The position numbers and the translations under genes were made by a program. A stretch of DNA of 64,000 bases from Pseudomonas sp. G.S.17 (lineage in GTDB: Bacteria > Pseudomonadota > Gammaproteobacteria > Pseudomonadales > Pseudomonadaceae). A model generated the notes under the pieces. The model made no database searches. It was not told where the DNA came from and saw only the letters and a program-made list of their open reading frames with translations. Shown here in pieces: positions 10,058-19,114 of this stretch. The stretch is taken from contig NZ_CP151076.1 in the NCBI RefSeq assembly GCF_038096165.1, forward strand, positions 868,001-932,000, read 5' to 3'. Within the stretch, counting starts at the first letter, position 1. Every line of letters begins with the position of its first letter.

Positions 10058-10861
10058 TCAGTTACCCGGTTCTTCCAGGTTGTACTTCTTCAGCAGAGCC
10101 GCGTACTCACCGGATTTCTTGGTTTCGTCGAAGGCTTTGAGCAATGCCTGATACAACTCGTCGTTACCCTTTTTGACGTAGATACCCAGGGTTTGCTGAT
10201 AGATCGAATGCTCGGTGCTGACCACCACGCGGCCTTTGGTGCGTTCGGCGATCATGCCGGCTGCGCCGTCGATTTCCACTTGGGCCTGAACGTTGCCCGA
10301 CAACAATGCCTGGGTGACTTCCGGCGCGGACGGGAATTCGCTTACCGCGATCGCGCCTTTCTTGTTCGGCACGCAGTAATCAGCCGACAGCTTGTTGAAT
10401 TGCGCCACCCAGGTGGTGCCTTTTTCCAGGCCGACTTTCAGGCCGCAGAGGTCTTCCGGCACCTTGGGTTTGAGCGGGCTGTCCTTGAGCACCATGATCG
10501 CTGCGCCGGTCTTGGCGTAAGCGATGGTTTGCGCCTGGGTCTGGCGTTCCGGTGTGATGTACATGCCGGAAATGATCGCGTCGTAATGCCCGGCGTTGAG
10601 GCTCAGGATCAGGCTGGAGAACTTGGTGTCGACGAACTCAGGCTTCAGCTCCATGTGCTTGGCGAACAGGCGCGCCAGCTCCGGATCGGAGCCGACAACG
10701 TTTTTCTTCTCGTCATAGGACTCGAACGGCGGATAAGTGATTTCCATACCAACTTTGAATACGCCCGGCGTCACGGTGGTCGCGGCGTGTGCCAGGCCCG
10801 CGCCGAGCACGGCGGCGGCAAGCACGGTCAAGCGGACAGCAAGGTTGTTTTTATTGCGCAT
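10058..10861 (-). CDS. Amino-acid-type ABC transporter periplasmic binding protein
   Basis: A 267-residue SBP family 3 protein. The N-terminus MRNKNNLAVRLTVLAAAVLG followed by AGLAHA is a Sec signal peptide. The mature part starts with the family pattern VGMEITYPPFESYDE and carries DAIISGMYITPERQ. The ATG at 10861 has a GGAG sequence nine bases upstream; an upstream alternative at 10894 would add eleven residues before the signal peptide and is rejected. It sits between the dioxygenase gene and the fused permease/ATPase gene, and should deliver solute to that transporter. Confidence 0.9.
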   Translation of the reverse strand: MRNKNNLAVRLTVLAAAVLGAGLAHAATTVTPGVFKVGMEITYPPFESYDEKKNVVGSDPELARLFAKHMELKPEFVDTKFSSLILSLNAGHYDAIISGMYITPERQTQAQTIAYAKTGAAIMVLKDSPLKPKVPEDLCGLKVGLEKGTTWVAQFNKLSADYCVPNKKGAIAVSEFPSAPEVTQALLSGNVQAQVEIDGAAGMIAERTKGRVVVSTEHSIYQQTLGIYVKKGNDELYQALLKAFDETKKSGEYAALLKKYNLEEPGN

Positions 10862-10945
10862 CGTCGGTGACTCCGAGGTCAGAAGGTAGGGCACGGTTGG
10901 GTTGATTCAGGTACTTCAGTCAGGCAATGCGCGTCTTGAAAATCA

Positions 10946-12007
10946 TCAGGACGGTTCCGCTGTCTGGTTCTTCAAATGGCCGAAACTTGAAGGCTTGCGG
11001 GCTTTTTCATACAGCTTTAGTTCGCCGCTCTCCACTTTTTTGCGCAGGTACGAGTAGGTTTGTAACGCCTGGCCGAACATGTGTTCACCGATGGTGATCT
11101 CTTCGTAATCCTTGCCATCCTCAATGAATTGCGGCAACGGCTTGATCTGGGTATGGAAGTCGCAGGCGTAGAACAGCGGGAACGAGTAGCGCTCTTCGCT
11201 GACGGTCCTGACCCGGTGGGCTGTTGCAACGAACGTACCAGCGGTCATCACTTCGAGCATGTCGCCAATGTTGACCACGAACGCGTCTTCAACGGGCGGC
11301 GCATCGATCCATTGACCCTGATCGTTCATCACTTCCAGGCCCGGTTTGTCTGCTAGCAAGATCGTGAAGCACTCGTAATCGGTGTGCGCACCAATACCGG
11401 GCGCGTCCTGCGCGGCGCCGTCGAACGGGTAGTGGATCAGGCGCAGTTTCGAAGGTGGGCGCGTGACCAGCGCCTCGAAGTAACCCTCCTCAAGACCCAG
11501 CGCCAGAGCGAAGCCATCGAACAGCCGACGACCCAGGGCAAATACTGCGGCGTAGTAGGCCTGAACCGCCGGCTTGAAGCCCGGCAAGTCCGGCCATTCA
11601 TTGGCGCCGATCAGTGGGGTTTTGGCGATCACCAGCGGGTCTTCATCGCCGACCTCAAAACCGATATCGAAGGCTTCCTTGTGATCCGGCTTGCCCTTGG
11701 CGTACACCTCTTCGCCTTCCGGCACGAAGCCTTTATGGCTGCGAGATGTGCCGATGTAATGCTGCATCTTGTAGTCGAGCGACTGGGCGAACAGATCCTT
11801 GGCCGCCTGCCGCAAATCGTCGATCAGCTGTTTGTCGATGCCATGATTCTTGATGTAGAGAAAACCCACTTCCCGTGCCGCCGCGCCGAGTTCGTCGGCC
11901 ACGGCCTGACGCTGGGCACGGTCGGCGCTGAACAGCCCGGCGATGTCCACCACCGGGATGCTGCTGAAATTGGCGGTTTGAGTTCCGTTTTTATTGTGCT
12001 CAGGCAT
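10946..12007 (-). CDS. Isopenicillin-N-synthase-like Fe(II)/2-oxoglutarate dioxygenase
   Basis: A 353-residue non-haem iron oxygenase of the IPNS/2OG family. The N-terminal DIOX_N region is [17 protein letters not shown]. The Fe(II)-binding triad is visible as [10 protein letters not shown] (His and Asp) and [18 protein letters not shown] (His, with the Arg and Ser expected to bind the co-substrate carboxylate). Cytosolic. It is followed downstream by the binding protein and fused ABC transporter and preceded by a TIM-barrel epimerase 16 bases away, so it probably oxidises the imported solute. The exact substrate cannot be read from the sequence. Confidence 0.88.
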   Translation of the reverse strand: MPEHNKNGTQTANFSSIPVVDIAGLFSADRAQRQAVADELGAAAREVGFLYIKNHGIDKQLIDDLRQAAKDLFAQSLDYKMQHYIGTSRSHKGFVPEGEEVYAKGKPDHKEAFDIGFEVGDEDPLVIAKTPLIGANEWPDLPGFKPAVQAYYAAVFALGRRLFDGFALALGLEEGYFEALVTRPPSKLRLIHYPFDGAAQDAPGIGAHTDYECFTILLADKPGLEVMNDQGQWIDAPPVEDAFVVNIGDMLEVMTAGTFVATAHRVRTVSEERYSFPLFYACDFHTQIKPLPQFIEDGKDYEEITIGEHMFGQALQTYSYLRKKVESGELKLYEKARKPSSFGHLKNQTAEPS

Positions 12008-12022
12008 GACGACAACGCTCCT

Positions 12023-12874
12023 TTAACGACGGGTCGATTGAGTGAAGTGCTGGAAATGTTCGCGCTCGGTCTGGCCCATCCACACGTTCAGCGACCACAG
12101 ATCGGCTACCGGAACATTGGTGAACGGCAAGTGATGCAGATAGCCGTCGGCGCCGAATTCCGGGGTCAGCGTGCTGACTTGATAGCCACGCGCCTGTTGC
12201 GAGCGCCAGATGGCTTCCCAGTGTTGCTGATGGAAGGTTAGCTCTTTGGCGTATTCCGGCGCGGCGGGATGGGGAACCTGCGGACCCTGGTCATAACCGA
12301 CTCGTGCCTGAATGTGGTGCACGCGTTCGACGAAGGCGCCGAGGTCGTCTTCCGGGTCGTTGAGCAGGCGTTCGCAGGTGACGATCCAGTGACTGATGTC
12401 GCTGGTGAACAGCAAATCGGGCAGCTGGCGAATCAGTTCGAGGGTGATCCACGGATTAAACAGCGAGCGGGAACGGTGGGTTTCAAAGGAAACCACCTGG
12501 CCATGCTTGCGCGCCAGATCCAGCGCCTGGCCGAAGAAATCCACCTGTTGCGGCAACTGCCAGCGGTCATTGCCGGCCAGCACATTGACGAAGCGCGGCG
12601 TCAGTTCACCGGCCCAACCGAGCTTTTTGTCCAGATCGATCAAGTGTTCGGCAACGGTGGCCGACTGTTCCGGCAGCACGTCGTAGGCGGTGAATACAGT
12701 GCTGATATAGCCCACGCGGTTGGCGCGCAGGAACGCGGCAAACTCGGCGCGCTCGGCGGTGCCCAGCGGCAGACGGGCTTCCATGCCGTCGAAGCCGACC
12801 TTGAGCAGTTCTTCCAGTGCTTGTGCCTTGCTGGCGGTGTAGCCCCAAAGCGTGCGGAAAATTTCCAGTTTCAT
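12023..12874 (-). CDS. Sugar phosphate isomerase/epimerase family TIM-barrel protein
   Basis: A 283-residue AP endonuclease 2/xylose-isomerase-like TIM barrel. Features are the start MKLEIFRTLWGYTASKAQAL, the strand GFDGMEARLPLG, FETHRSRSLFNP, and LLFTSDISHWIVTCERLL with acidic and His residues that usually hold a divalent metal. It is the first gene of a four-gene minus-strand cluster (epimerase, dioxygenase, binding protein, fused ABC transporter). The gap to the dioxygenase is 15 bases, so co-transcription is likely. Substrate unknown. Confidence 0.82.
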   Translation of the reverse strand: MKLEIFRTLWGYTASKAQALEELLKVGFDGMEARLPLGTAERAEFAAFLRANRVGYISTVFTAYDVLPEQSATVAEHLIDLDKKLGWAGELTPRFVNVLAGNDRWQLPQQVDFFGQALDLARKHGQVVSFETHRSRSLFNPWITLELIRQLPDLLFTSDISHWIVTCERLLNDPEDDLGAFVERVHHIQARVGYDQGPQVPHPAAPEYAKELTFHQQHWEAIWRSQQARGYQVSTLTPEFGADGYLHHLPFTNVPVADLWSLNVWMGQTEREHFQHFTQSTRR

Positions 12875-13470
12875 CGATCGACCTCAAAGATTACTCAAGC
12901 GACTGGCGCAACTCGCCCGCGGTGTTGGTTGACCGGAGCAAAAAAATCATTAGCGGGCAGTAGCAAACGGGAACGTAATCTGCGGGCCGATCTCTTTGGA
13001 ACGGTCTCAATGTTGGCGATCTTAGGGGTGCATCACGCGGGGAAAGAATAGGAAAGCTCAAATCCATAGTTCAGAGATTTCTAAACTAATCATGGACGTT
13101 ATAACCATCCGTAGGGCCGGATTTATCCGGGAGGGCGTGCTCCCGGCTAAAGCCGGTCCGACGGATCGATGTTTACGGCGATCGCAGCAAACACCGGAGT
13201 TATAGGCATTCCGTCACTTGGTGGCACAAGCGTACTATTCACACCCTGTTCTACGCCTGACGCTGACGTCAGTGCGTTTACTTCTTTTTTCGCTCATGTG
13301 GCTGGATCAGCTCCAGGCCGACCATGAGCGTGCTGTTTATAAATCACCCCCGGCCATGTCCTGGGGGGGATACTGAAAAATTATCCGAATAGAAACGAAA
13401 CCGCTGTGGACCAGCGTCGCCCCTGGCGACGTATCAGCGCTAAACCGTGATGAATGCCAGAGGCTTTGTG
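12875..13470. other. Divergent intergenic region with a mixed REP pair (13107-13166) and palindromes
   Basis: This 596-base gap separates the minus-strand epimerase from iorA. At 13107-13166 lies a compact REP pair whose left arm has the stem CCGGAT-TT-ATCCGG and whose right arm has CCGGCT-AA-AGCCGG, so the two halves come from different stem types. CTGACGTCAG at 13263-13272 is a perfect ten-base palindrome. CCCCCGG and CCTGGGGG near 13348-13369 can form a GC hairpin. No convincing promoter or further gene was found; regulatory roles are guesses. Confidence 0.6.
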
Positions 13471-13923
13471 ATGCAAAAACTACTGATCAATGGTCAGGAA
13501 CATGAGCTGGATGTCGCTCCCGACATGCCGCTGCTCTGGGTCCTGCGCGATATCGTGGGTCTGACCGGCACCAAATACGGCTGCGGTATTGCCCAGTGCG
13601 GCGTTTGTACTGTTCACCTGGATGGCCAGGCCGTGCGTTCCTGCGTGCTGCCGGTCAGCGCTGTTGCCGGGCGCAAGATCACCACCATTGAAGCGGTCGG
13701 CGAATTGCCGGTTGGTCAGCAAGTGCAAAAAGCCTGGCTGGCCCACGAAGTCGTGCAGTGCGGTTACTGCCAGCCCGGCCAGATCATGTCTGCCGTGGCA
13801 CTTCTGCAGGCGCATCCGGATGCCAACGACGAACAGATCACCACGGCCATGGCCGGGAATCTGTGCCGTTGCGCGACCTATACGCGTATTCGCGCCGCCA
13901 TCAAAAGCGTCAGCCAAGCCTGA
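13471..13923 (+). CDS. iorA: (2Fe-2S) small subunit of a molybdenum hydroxylase (isoquinoline 1-oxidoreductase alpha type)
   Basis: A 150-residue electron-transfer subunit with two [2Fe-2S] sites. The N-terminal plant-type site is [15 protein letters not shown] plus a later Cys. The C-terminal four-helix site is CGYCQPGQ and CRC. The xanthine-oxidase-type small subunit passes electrons from the molybdopterin subunit encoded 11 bases downstream. The ATG at 13471 has AGAGG upstream; in-frame starts at 13447 and 13450 lack a ribosome site. The iorAB name reflects family; the substrate may be another N-heterocycle or an aldehyde. Confidence 0.88.
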   Translation: MQKLLINGQEHELDVAPDMPLLWVLRDIVGLTGTKYGCGIAQCGVCTVHLDGQAVRSCVLPVSAVAGRKITTIEAVGELPVGQQVQKAWLAHEVVQCGYCQPGQIMSAVALLQAHPDANDEQITTAMAGNLCRCATYTRIRAAIKSVSQA

Positions 13924-13934
13924 AGGAAGTCACC

Positions 13935-16130
13935 ATGTCAGAGGTAAAACGATCTGCCGCGACGGTCTCGCGTCGTGGGCTGCTCAAGGGTGGCGCCCTG
14001 TCTTTGGGCGGGCTGGTAATCAGCACCTGGTTGCCGCCAATGGTCAATCGCAGCTTCGCCGCAGAAGCGGTCAGTGCCGCGCGACTGGGTGATGCGGCGT
14101 CGCCGGGTTTTGGCGCGTTCGTGCGTGTCGGCCTCGACGGCCATGTCACGGTTATCTCGCCAAAAATCGAAATGGGCCAGGGCGTTCAGACCGGTATCGC
14201 CATGATGGTCGCTGAAGAACTGGAAGTGCCGCTCAGCCAGGTCAGCATCGAAGAAGCGCCGCCCAATGCCGCGCTGTACACCGACACCGTGTTGCAGTTT
14301 CAGGCCACCGGCGGTTCGTCGTCGACCCGTTATACCTGGGAGCCGCTGCGTCGTGCGGGCGCCAGTGCTCGGGTGTTGCTGGTCCAGGCCGCAGCGATTC
14401 GCTGGAAAGTCGCGCCAAGCCAATGCCGCGCTGAGAACGGTCAGGTGCTCGGCCCGAACGGCCAGACCGCACGTTATGGCGAGCTGGTGCAAGCCGCTTC
14501 TGCGCTGCCATTACCCACCGATGTGCCGCTCAAGGCCATCGCTGATTTCAAACTGCTTGGCACGCCAGCCCAGCGTCTGGATACGCCGAACAAGGTCAAC
14601 GGTTCGGCGCAGTTCACCATCGACCTGAAAATCCCCGACATGCTTATCGCCTCGACGCTGACCTGTCCGGTATTCGGCGGCAAGCTGCGCGGCGTGAAAA
14701 ACGAAGACGCGGCGCGCAAGGTGCCGGGCGTACTCGATGTGCTTCGTCTGGACAACGCCGTTGCAGTCACCGCGACGAATTTCTGGTCGTGTCAGCAAGC
14801 GCTCAAGGCGCTGGAAATCGACTGGGACATGGGCCCGCACGCCGCTGTCGATTCGGCGCAACTGGACAAGGCATTGCTCGACGCCAGTTCCAAAGACGGC
14901 GTATTCGCCAAGCAGACTGGCGACATCAGCGCGGCGCTGAAAAACGCGTCGAGTCATTTCGAAGCGGTTTACGAACAGCCGTTCCTGTCCCACTCGCCAC
15001 TGGAACCGATGACCTGCGTCGCCCACGTGCGTCCGGACATGTGCGAACTCTGGGTGGGATGCCAGGCGCCGACCTTTGCCCAGATGGGCGCGGCGAAAGT
15101 CTGCGGCATGCCGCTGGAAAAAGTCGTTATCCACAACCAATTGATCGGTGGCGGTTTCGGCCGTCGCCTGGAATCGGACTTCATCTTCCAGGCTGTGGAC
15201 ATCGCCCGTCAGCTCAGCTACCCGATCAAATTGATCTGGAGCCGCGAAGAGGACATGACCCACGACCGCTATCGTCCGCACTACGTCGACCGCCTGAACG
15301 CCGCGCTGGACAAGGATCTGCGTCCGGTCGGCTGGGAGCATCGCATTGCCGGCGCTTCGGTCGTCGCCTCGTATATCGGCAAGCTGCCGGAAAGCGGCGT
15401 CGATGGTGATGCCGTGGAAGTGGCGATTGATCCGGTCTACAAACTGGCCAACCTGCAAGTGCGCTACATCCGTCAGGACCCGGACGTCATCCCGGTTTCC
15501 TGGTGGCGCGGCGTGGGTCCGCTGCGCAGCACTTATGCCGTGGAATGTTTCATCGACGAGCTGGCGCACAACGCCAAGGTCGATCCGGTGGACTACCGCT
15601 TGAGCCTGATGCAGGACCAGCCACGCGCCCAGGCCGTACTGAAAAAAGCTGCGGAACTGGCTGACTGGAAAACCCCGCTGCCAGCCGGTCAAGGTCGCGG
15701 CATTGCTGTGAGCGCGGTGTTCGGCAGCTTCGTTGCCACAGTGGTCGAGCTGGAAATGCACGGGGACAAGGGTATGCGCATCAAGCGGCTGATTACCGTG
15801 GTCGATTGCGGCTTCGTCAACAACCCGACGTCGGTGGCTTCGCAGATGGAAGGCGGCACGCTGTTCGGCCTGTCCGCTGCGCTGTTCAACGAAATCCTCA
15901 TCGAGAAAGGCCAGGTGGTGCAGAACAACTTCCACGCCTATCGCCAGATCCGCATGAGCGACGCGCCGTCCGTGCAAGTGCACCTGATGCCGAGCGCCGA
16001 AAGCCCCGGCGGGGTCGGCGAAACCGGCGCCGTGCCGGTTGCTGCGGCATTGGTCAACGCGCTGCACGCCGCTTCGAAAGTGCGCGAGCGCCGTCTTCCA
16101 CTGAGCCGCTTCGGCTATTTCACTGTTTAA
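13935..16130 (+). CDS. iorB: Molybdopterin-binding large subunit (isoquinoline 1-oxidoreductase beta type)
   Basis: A 731-residue molybdenum hydroxylase large subunit of the IorB family, which has two Ald_Xan_dh_C2 halves and no FAD domain. The N-terminus has a twin-arginine signal (SRRGLLKGGALSLGG), so the folded enzyme is exported. Cofactor-pocket motifs include IEMGQGVQTGIAMMVAEELE, NQLIGGGFGRRLESDF and ESPGGVGETGAVPVAAAL, where the last holds the catalytic Glu. It is preceded by iorA and followed 11 bases later by a multihaem cytochrome c, which probably receives the electrons in the periplasm. Confidence 0.9.
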   Translation: MSEVKRSAATVSRRGLLKGGALSLGGLVISTWLPPMVNRSFAAEAVSAARLGDAASPGFGAFVRVGLDGHVTVISPKIEMGQGVQTGIAMMVAEELEVPLSQVSIEEAPPNAALYTDTVLQFQATGGSSSTRYTWEPLRRAGASARVLLVQAAAIRWKVAPSQCRAENGQVLGPNGQTARYGELVQAASALPLPTDVPLKAIADFKLLGTPAQRLDTPNKVNGSAQFTIDLKIPDMLIASTLTCPVFGGKLRGVKNEDAARKVPGVLDVLRLDNAVAVTATNFWSCQQALKALEIDWDMGPHAAVDSAQLDKALLDASSKDGVFAKQTGDISAALKNASSHFEAVYEQPFLSHSPLEPMTCVAHVRPDMCELWVGCQAPTFAQMGAAKVCGMPLEKVVIHNQLIGGGFGRRLESDFIFQAVDIARQLSYPIKLIWSREEDMTHDRYRPHYVDRLNAALDKDLRPVGWEHRIAGASVVASYIGKLPESGVDGDAVEVAIDPVYKLANLQVRYIRQDPDVIPVSWWRGVGPLRSTYAVECFIDELAHNAKVDPVDYRLSLMQDQPRAQAVLKKAAELADWKTPLPAGQGRGIAVSAVFGSFVATVVELEMHGDKGMRIKRLITVVDCGFVNNPTSVASQMEGGTLFGLSAALFNEILIEKGQVVQNNFHAYRQIRMSDAPSVQVHLMPSAESPGGVGETGAVPVAAALVNALHAASKVRERRLPLSRFGYFTV

Positions 16131-16141
16131 GGAGCGCTGTC

Positions 16142-17368
16142 ATGAAAGTGTTTAACTATGCGCTCGCGCTGTTGGGTGCAGGCTTCGGGCTGATGGCCCA
16201 GGCTGCGCAATCACCGGCGGATCCGGCCCTGATCAGCAAAGGCGAATACCTGACCCGCGCCGCCGATTGCGTGGCGTGCCACATGACGCCGGGCGGCAAA
16301 CCGTTTGTGGGCGGCCTGGAATTCAAGCTGCCGTTCGGCACGCTGTATTCGCCGAACATCACCCCGGACAAAGACACCGGGATCGGCAACTGGACCGATG
16401 ACGAATTCGTCAGCGCTCTGCAAAAAGGCGTCGGCAAAGACGGCAAGCATTACTACCCGGCGTTCCCGTACACGTCCTACACCATGATGCCCCGCGAAGA
16501 CATTCTGGCGATCAAGGCGTATCTGTTCAGCCTTGAGCCGATCAGCCAGAAGCCGCCGGAAAATGACCTGTCGTTCCCGTTCAACCAGCGCTGGGGCATG
16601 TTCTTCTGGAACGCCGTATTCGCTGACAACGAGCGCTTCGTGCCGGACAGCAAACAATCGGCAGAATGGAATCGCGGCGCGTATCTGGTGCAAGGGCCCG
16701 GACACTGCGGCGAATGCCACACCCCGCGCAATATTTTCCAGGCCATGAGCTCCGGAAAATCCCTGGCCGGTGGCGAACTGGGCAACTGGCGCGCCTACAA
16801 CATCAGCTCCGATGCCAAGCACGGGATCGGCGCCTGGCCGCAGGAAGCGCTGGTCAGTTATCTGTCCCAGGGTTACGCGCCAGGTTACGGCGGTGCGGGT
16901 GGTCCAATGGCTGACGCCGTCGAACACAGCCTGCGCTTCCTGACTCCGGCAGATGTGAATGCGATTGCGGTTTACCTGAAATCCACGCCAGCGCGCAGCG
17001 AAGGCATTGCACGGCCGACTGTCGCGATCAACGATCAGTCTGACAAAGGCCTGGGGCACAAAGTATTCACCGACTCGTGCGTAGCCTGTCACCGCCTGGA
17101 CGGCACCGGCAATCAGTCGCCCATCGCAACACTGGTCGGCCTGAAAACCGTCAACGATCCAGCGGGCACCAACCTGATGGCGACGTTGCTGGAAGGTCAC
17201 ACCCAAGGCACCCGCCGCGTCGACCAGCGCATGCCCGACTTCGCTCGCGCCTACAACGACGCCGAACTCGCCGCCGTCAGCACCTTTGTCCTGCGCCGCT
17301 TCGGGCAGAGCAACGGCGAGGTCAAGGCACAAGACGTAGCGAAAGGGCGGGCAAGTTCGCTGCATTGA
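16142..17368 (+). CDS. Three-haem cytochrome c, electron acceptor of the molybdenum hydroxylase
   Basis: A 408-residue exported cytochrome with signal peptide MKVFNYALALLGAGFGLMAQ. Three CXXCH haem sites are visible: CVACH near residue 42, CGECH near 190 and CVACH near 319, matching the three-domain architecture of alcohol or gluconate dehydrogenase cytochrome subunits. It is the last gene of the iorA-iorB-cytochrome operon and should relay electrons to the respiratory chain. Its TGA stop lies inside GCATTGATGG, a sequence that recurs in each unit of the adjoining tandem repeat. Confidence 0.92.
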   Translation: MKVFNYALALLGAGFGLMAQAAQSPADPALISKGEYLTRAADCVACHMTPGGKPFVGGLEFKLPFGTLYSPNITPDKDTGIGNWTDDEFVSALQKGVGKDGKHYYPAFPYTSYTMMPREDILAIKAYLFSLEPISQKPPENDLSFPFNQRWGMFFWNAVFADNERFVPDSKQSAEWNRGAYLVQGPGHCGECHTPRNIFQAMSSGKSLAGGELGNWRAYNISSDAKHGIGAWPQEALVSYLSQGYAPGYGGAGGPMADAVEHSLRFLTPADVNAIAVYLKSTPARSEGIARPTVAINDQSDKGLGHKVFTDSCVACHRLDGTGNQSPIATLVGLKTVNDPAGTNLMATLLEGHTQGTRRVDQRMPDFARAYNDAELAAVSTFVLRRFGQSNGEVKAQDVAKGRASSLH

Positions 17369-17787
17369 TGGCAATCAGTCCTACGGTGTATTCCCGTTGT
17401 TCACTGCATTGATGGCTAACAGGGTCCGTAGGACCGGCTTTAGCCGGGAGGACAAAAGTTTTGACGACGCAGCCGTTGCGCATGTACCGGCTTGCTCCCG
17501 GCTGAAGCCGGTCCTACGAGGTGCATTCCCGTTGTTCGTTGCATTGATGGCTAACAGGGTCCGTAGGACCGGCTTTAGCCGGGAGGACAAAAGTTTTGAC
17601 GACGCAACCGTTGCGCATGTACCGACTTGCTCCCGGCTGAAGCCGGTCCTACGAGGCGTATTCCCGTTGTTCGTTGCATTGATGGCTAACAGGGTCCGTA
17701 GGACCGGCTTTAGCCGGGAGGACAAAAGTTTTGACGACGCAGCCGTTGCGAATGTACCGGCTTGCTCCCGGCTGAAGCCGGTCCTAC
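17361..17787. repeat. 135-bp tandem array of REPIN units next to the cytochrome stop codon
   Basis: Three nearly identical 135-base units start their REP heads (CCGTAGG) at 17426, 17561 and 17696. Each unit holds ATTCCCGTTGTTC, GCATTGATGGCTAACAGGG, a full REPIN (stems CCGGCT-TT-AGCCGG and its complement) and a spacer with AAAAGTTTTGACGACGCA. Units differ at only a few positions. The segment 17361-17425 looks like a fourth, first unit whose REPIN has been deleted: it keeps GCATTGATGGC at the gene's own stop, then GTCCTAC and ATTCCCGTTGTTC. The right end supplies the stop codon of the next minus-strand gene. Confidence 0.92.
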
Positions 17788-19043
17788 AACATCTCATCTA
17801 AAACAGGCGCTCTTTCGATTCGCAACCTGCCACCCAGCGCAAATACCCCAATCGCCAACACCTGAAACACTGCGGCCAACACAAACAGCCAGGTTCCCGC
17901 TTGCGCTCCGTTGGTCATCGTGAACACTGCGCCGAACACCGCTGGCGCAAAGGCGTAACAACCCTGGGCAATCGCCACAATCAACGCCACTACCCGCTGG
18001 CTCTGCTGCCGGGCAAATTCCGCCTGGGCGATCAGTGGTGGCAGCGACGTCGCGTTGCCGATGCTTGCGCCAAATAACGCCACGCCCAACCACACCCATG
18101 CCGAATGACTTTCTGCGCCGATCAGGACGATACCGCCGAGCAACTGCACCGCATAACTCAGGCAGGCGACGGCGCGGCGATTGGCATTGATCGGCATCAG
18201 CCAACCCACCAGTGTTCGCCCCACGATTGCACTGGCGGTGGCCACGCCCATGGCCAGGCCTGCCTGCTGCGCGCCAAGTGTTGCCGCCAGCAGCAGGAAT
18301 AAATGCGCGATCAATCCGATCTGGGCAAACAAACCCAGCGACATGCCGGCCGCCAGGGTCATGAACTGGCGGTTGCCCCACAATCTGACGCTGGTTTCCG
18401 ACGTCGCCGTGATGGTCGGTGCGGCTGCGGTCATTGCTGAGCCGTCCGGGCATTGCCCCAATTGCTCAGGCTTGTAGCGAAAAACCCGCAACGACAGGGT
18501 GCCGATCACGACAACCGCCAGCACCCCGATCATCAGTGCTGCGTTGCTGAAGCCCGTCGCGGTAATCAGCAACACCCACACCGACGAAAACACCACGCCG
18601 CCAATGCTGGCGCCGTTGTAGGCCATCGCCAGCGCCGCCGGTCGTTTGACGACAAACCAGGGCGCGATGATCGAATTGACCGCCGCCGCTCCCAGCGTCA
18701 CCCAACCAAATCCACTGAGCACTGCGGCCATGAACAGCTGATAAGGCTGGCTTGCAATCGACCAGCCATACACGCCGATACTCAGCAACAGGGTGCCCGA
18801 TACCGTAATGCGTGCCACACCCAAAAACTGGTACAACCGTGGCAGATTCACGACCACCAGAGTTCCCGCCAGGAAATGCACCGTGACCGCCGCTGAACAC
18901 AACTGCGCACTCCACCCGGTGCGCTGGATGACTGCGTACATAAAAACCGGTGGGCCATAGAAACCGATACCCCAGCCGAACATGGCCAATATGAAAGTCG
19001 CGGCCACGACCTTGCGACCAAAAAAAGCGTTCTGAGCCATCAT
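17784..19043 (-). CDS. MFS transporter
   Basis: A 419-residue major facilitator with about twelve membrane segments, for example LAMFGWGIGFYGPPVFMYAV and TLAAGMSLGLFAQIGLIAHL. The ATG at 19043 is preferred; a TTG one codon upstream is possible. The stop TAG (17784-17786) is contributed by the GTCCTAC end of the last REPIN of the adjacent array, so the C-terminus ends exactly at a repeat. It is divergent from an ArsR-type regulator 71 bases away, which may control it. Substrate unknown. Confidence 0.85.
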   Translation of the reverse strand: MMAQNAFFGRKVVAATFILAMFGWGIGFYGPPVFMYAVIQRTGWSAQLCSAAVTVHFLAGTLVVVNLPRLYQFLGVARITVSGTLLLSIGVYGWSIASQPYQLFMAAVLSGFGWVTLGAAAVNSIIAPWFVVKRPAALAMAYNGASIGGVVFSSVWVLLITATGFSNAALMIGVLAVVVIGTLSLRVFRYKPEQLGQCPDGSAMTAAAPTITATSETSVRLWGNRQFMTLAAGMSLGLFAQIGLIAHLFLLLAATLGAQQAGLAMGVATASAIVGRTLVGWLMPINANRRAVACLSYAVQLLGGIVLIGAESHSAWVWLGVALFGASIGNATSLPPLIAQAEFARQQSQRVVALIVAIAQGCYAFAPAVFGAVFTMTNGAQAGTWLFVLAAVFQVLAIGVFALGGRLRIERAPVLDEML

Positions 19044-19114
19044 CAAGTTCTTCCCTGTGGATTGCCGCCCAGTATGATTGGCGCAACACGGGACGCTTCG
19101 GGGTTGAACGAATT

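Noticed and set aside
14511..16067. A 518-codon open frame on the minus strand across iorB, and similar long antisense frames over recB, recD and the lyase gene
   Set aside because: They mirror strongly GC3-biased real genes; their translations are low-complexity His/Gln/Arg/Val-rich and show no domain.
17390..17790. Regular repeats that might be taken for a CRISPR array
   Set aside because: The 135-base units are almost identical throughout, with no unique spacers, and are built from REP hairpins; there are no cas genes.
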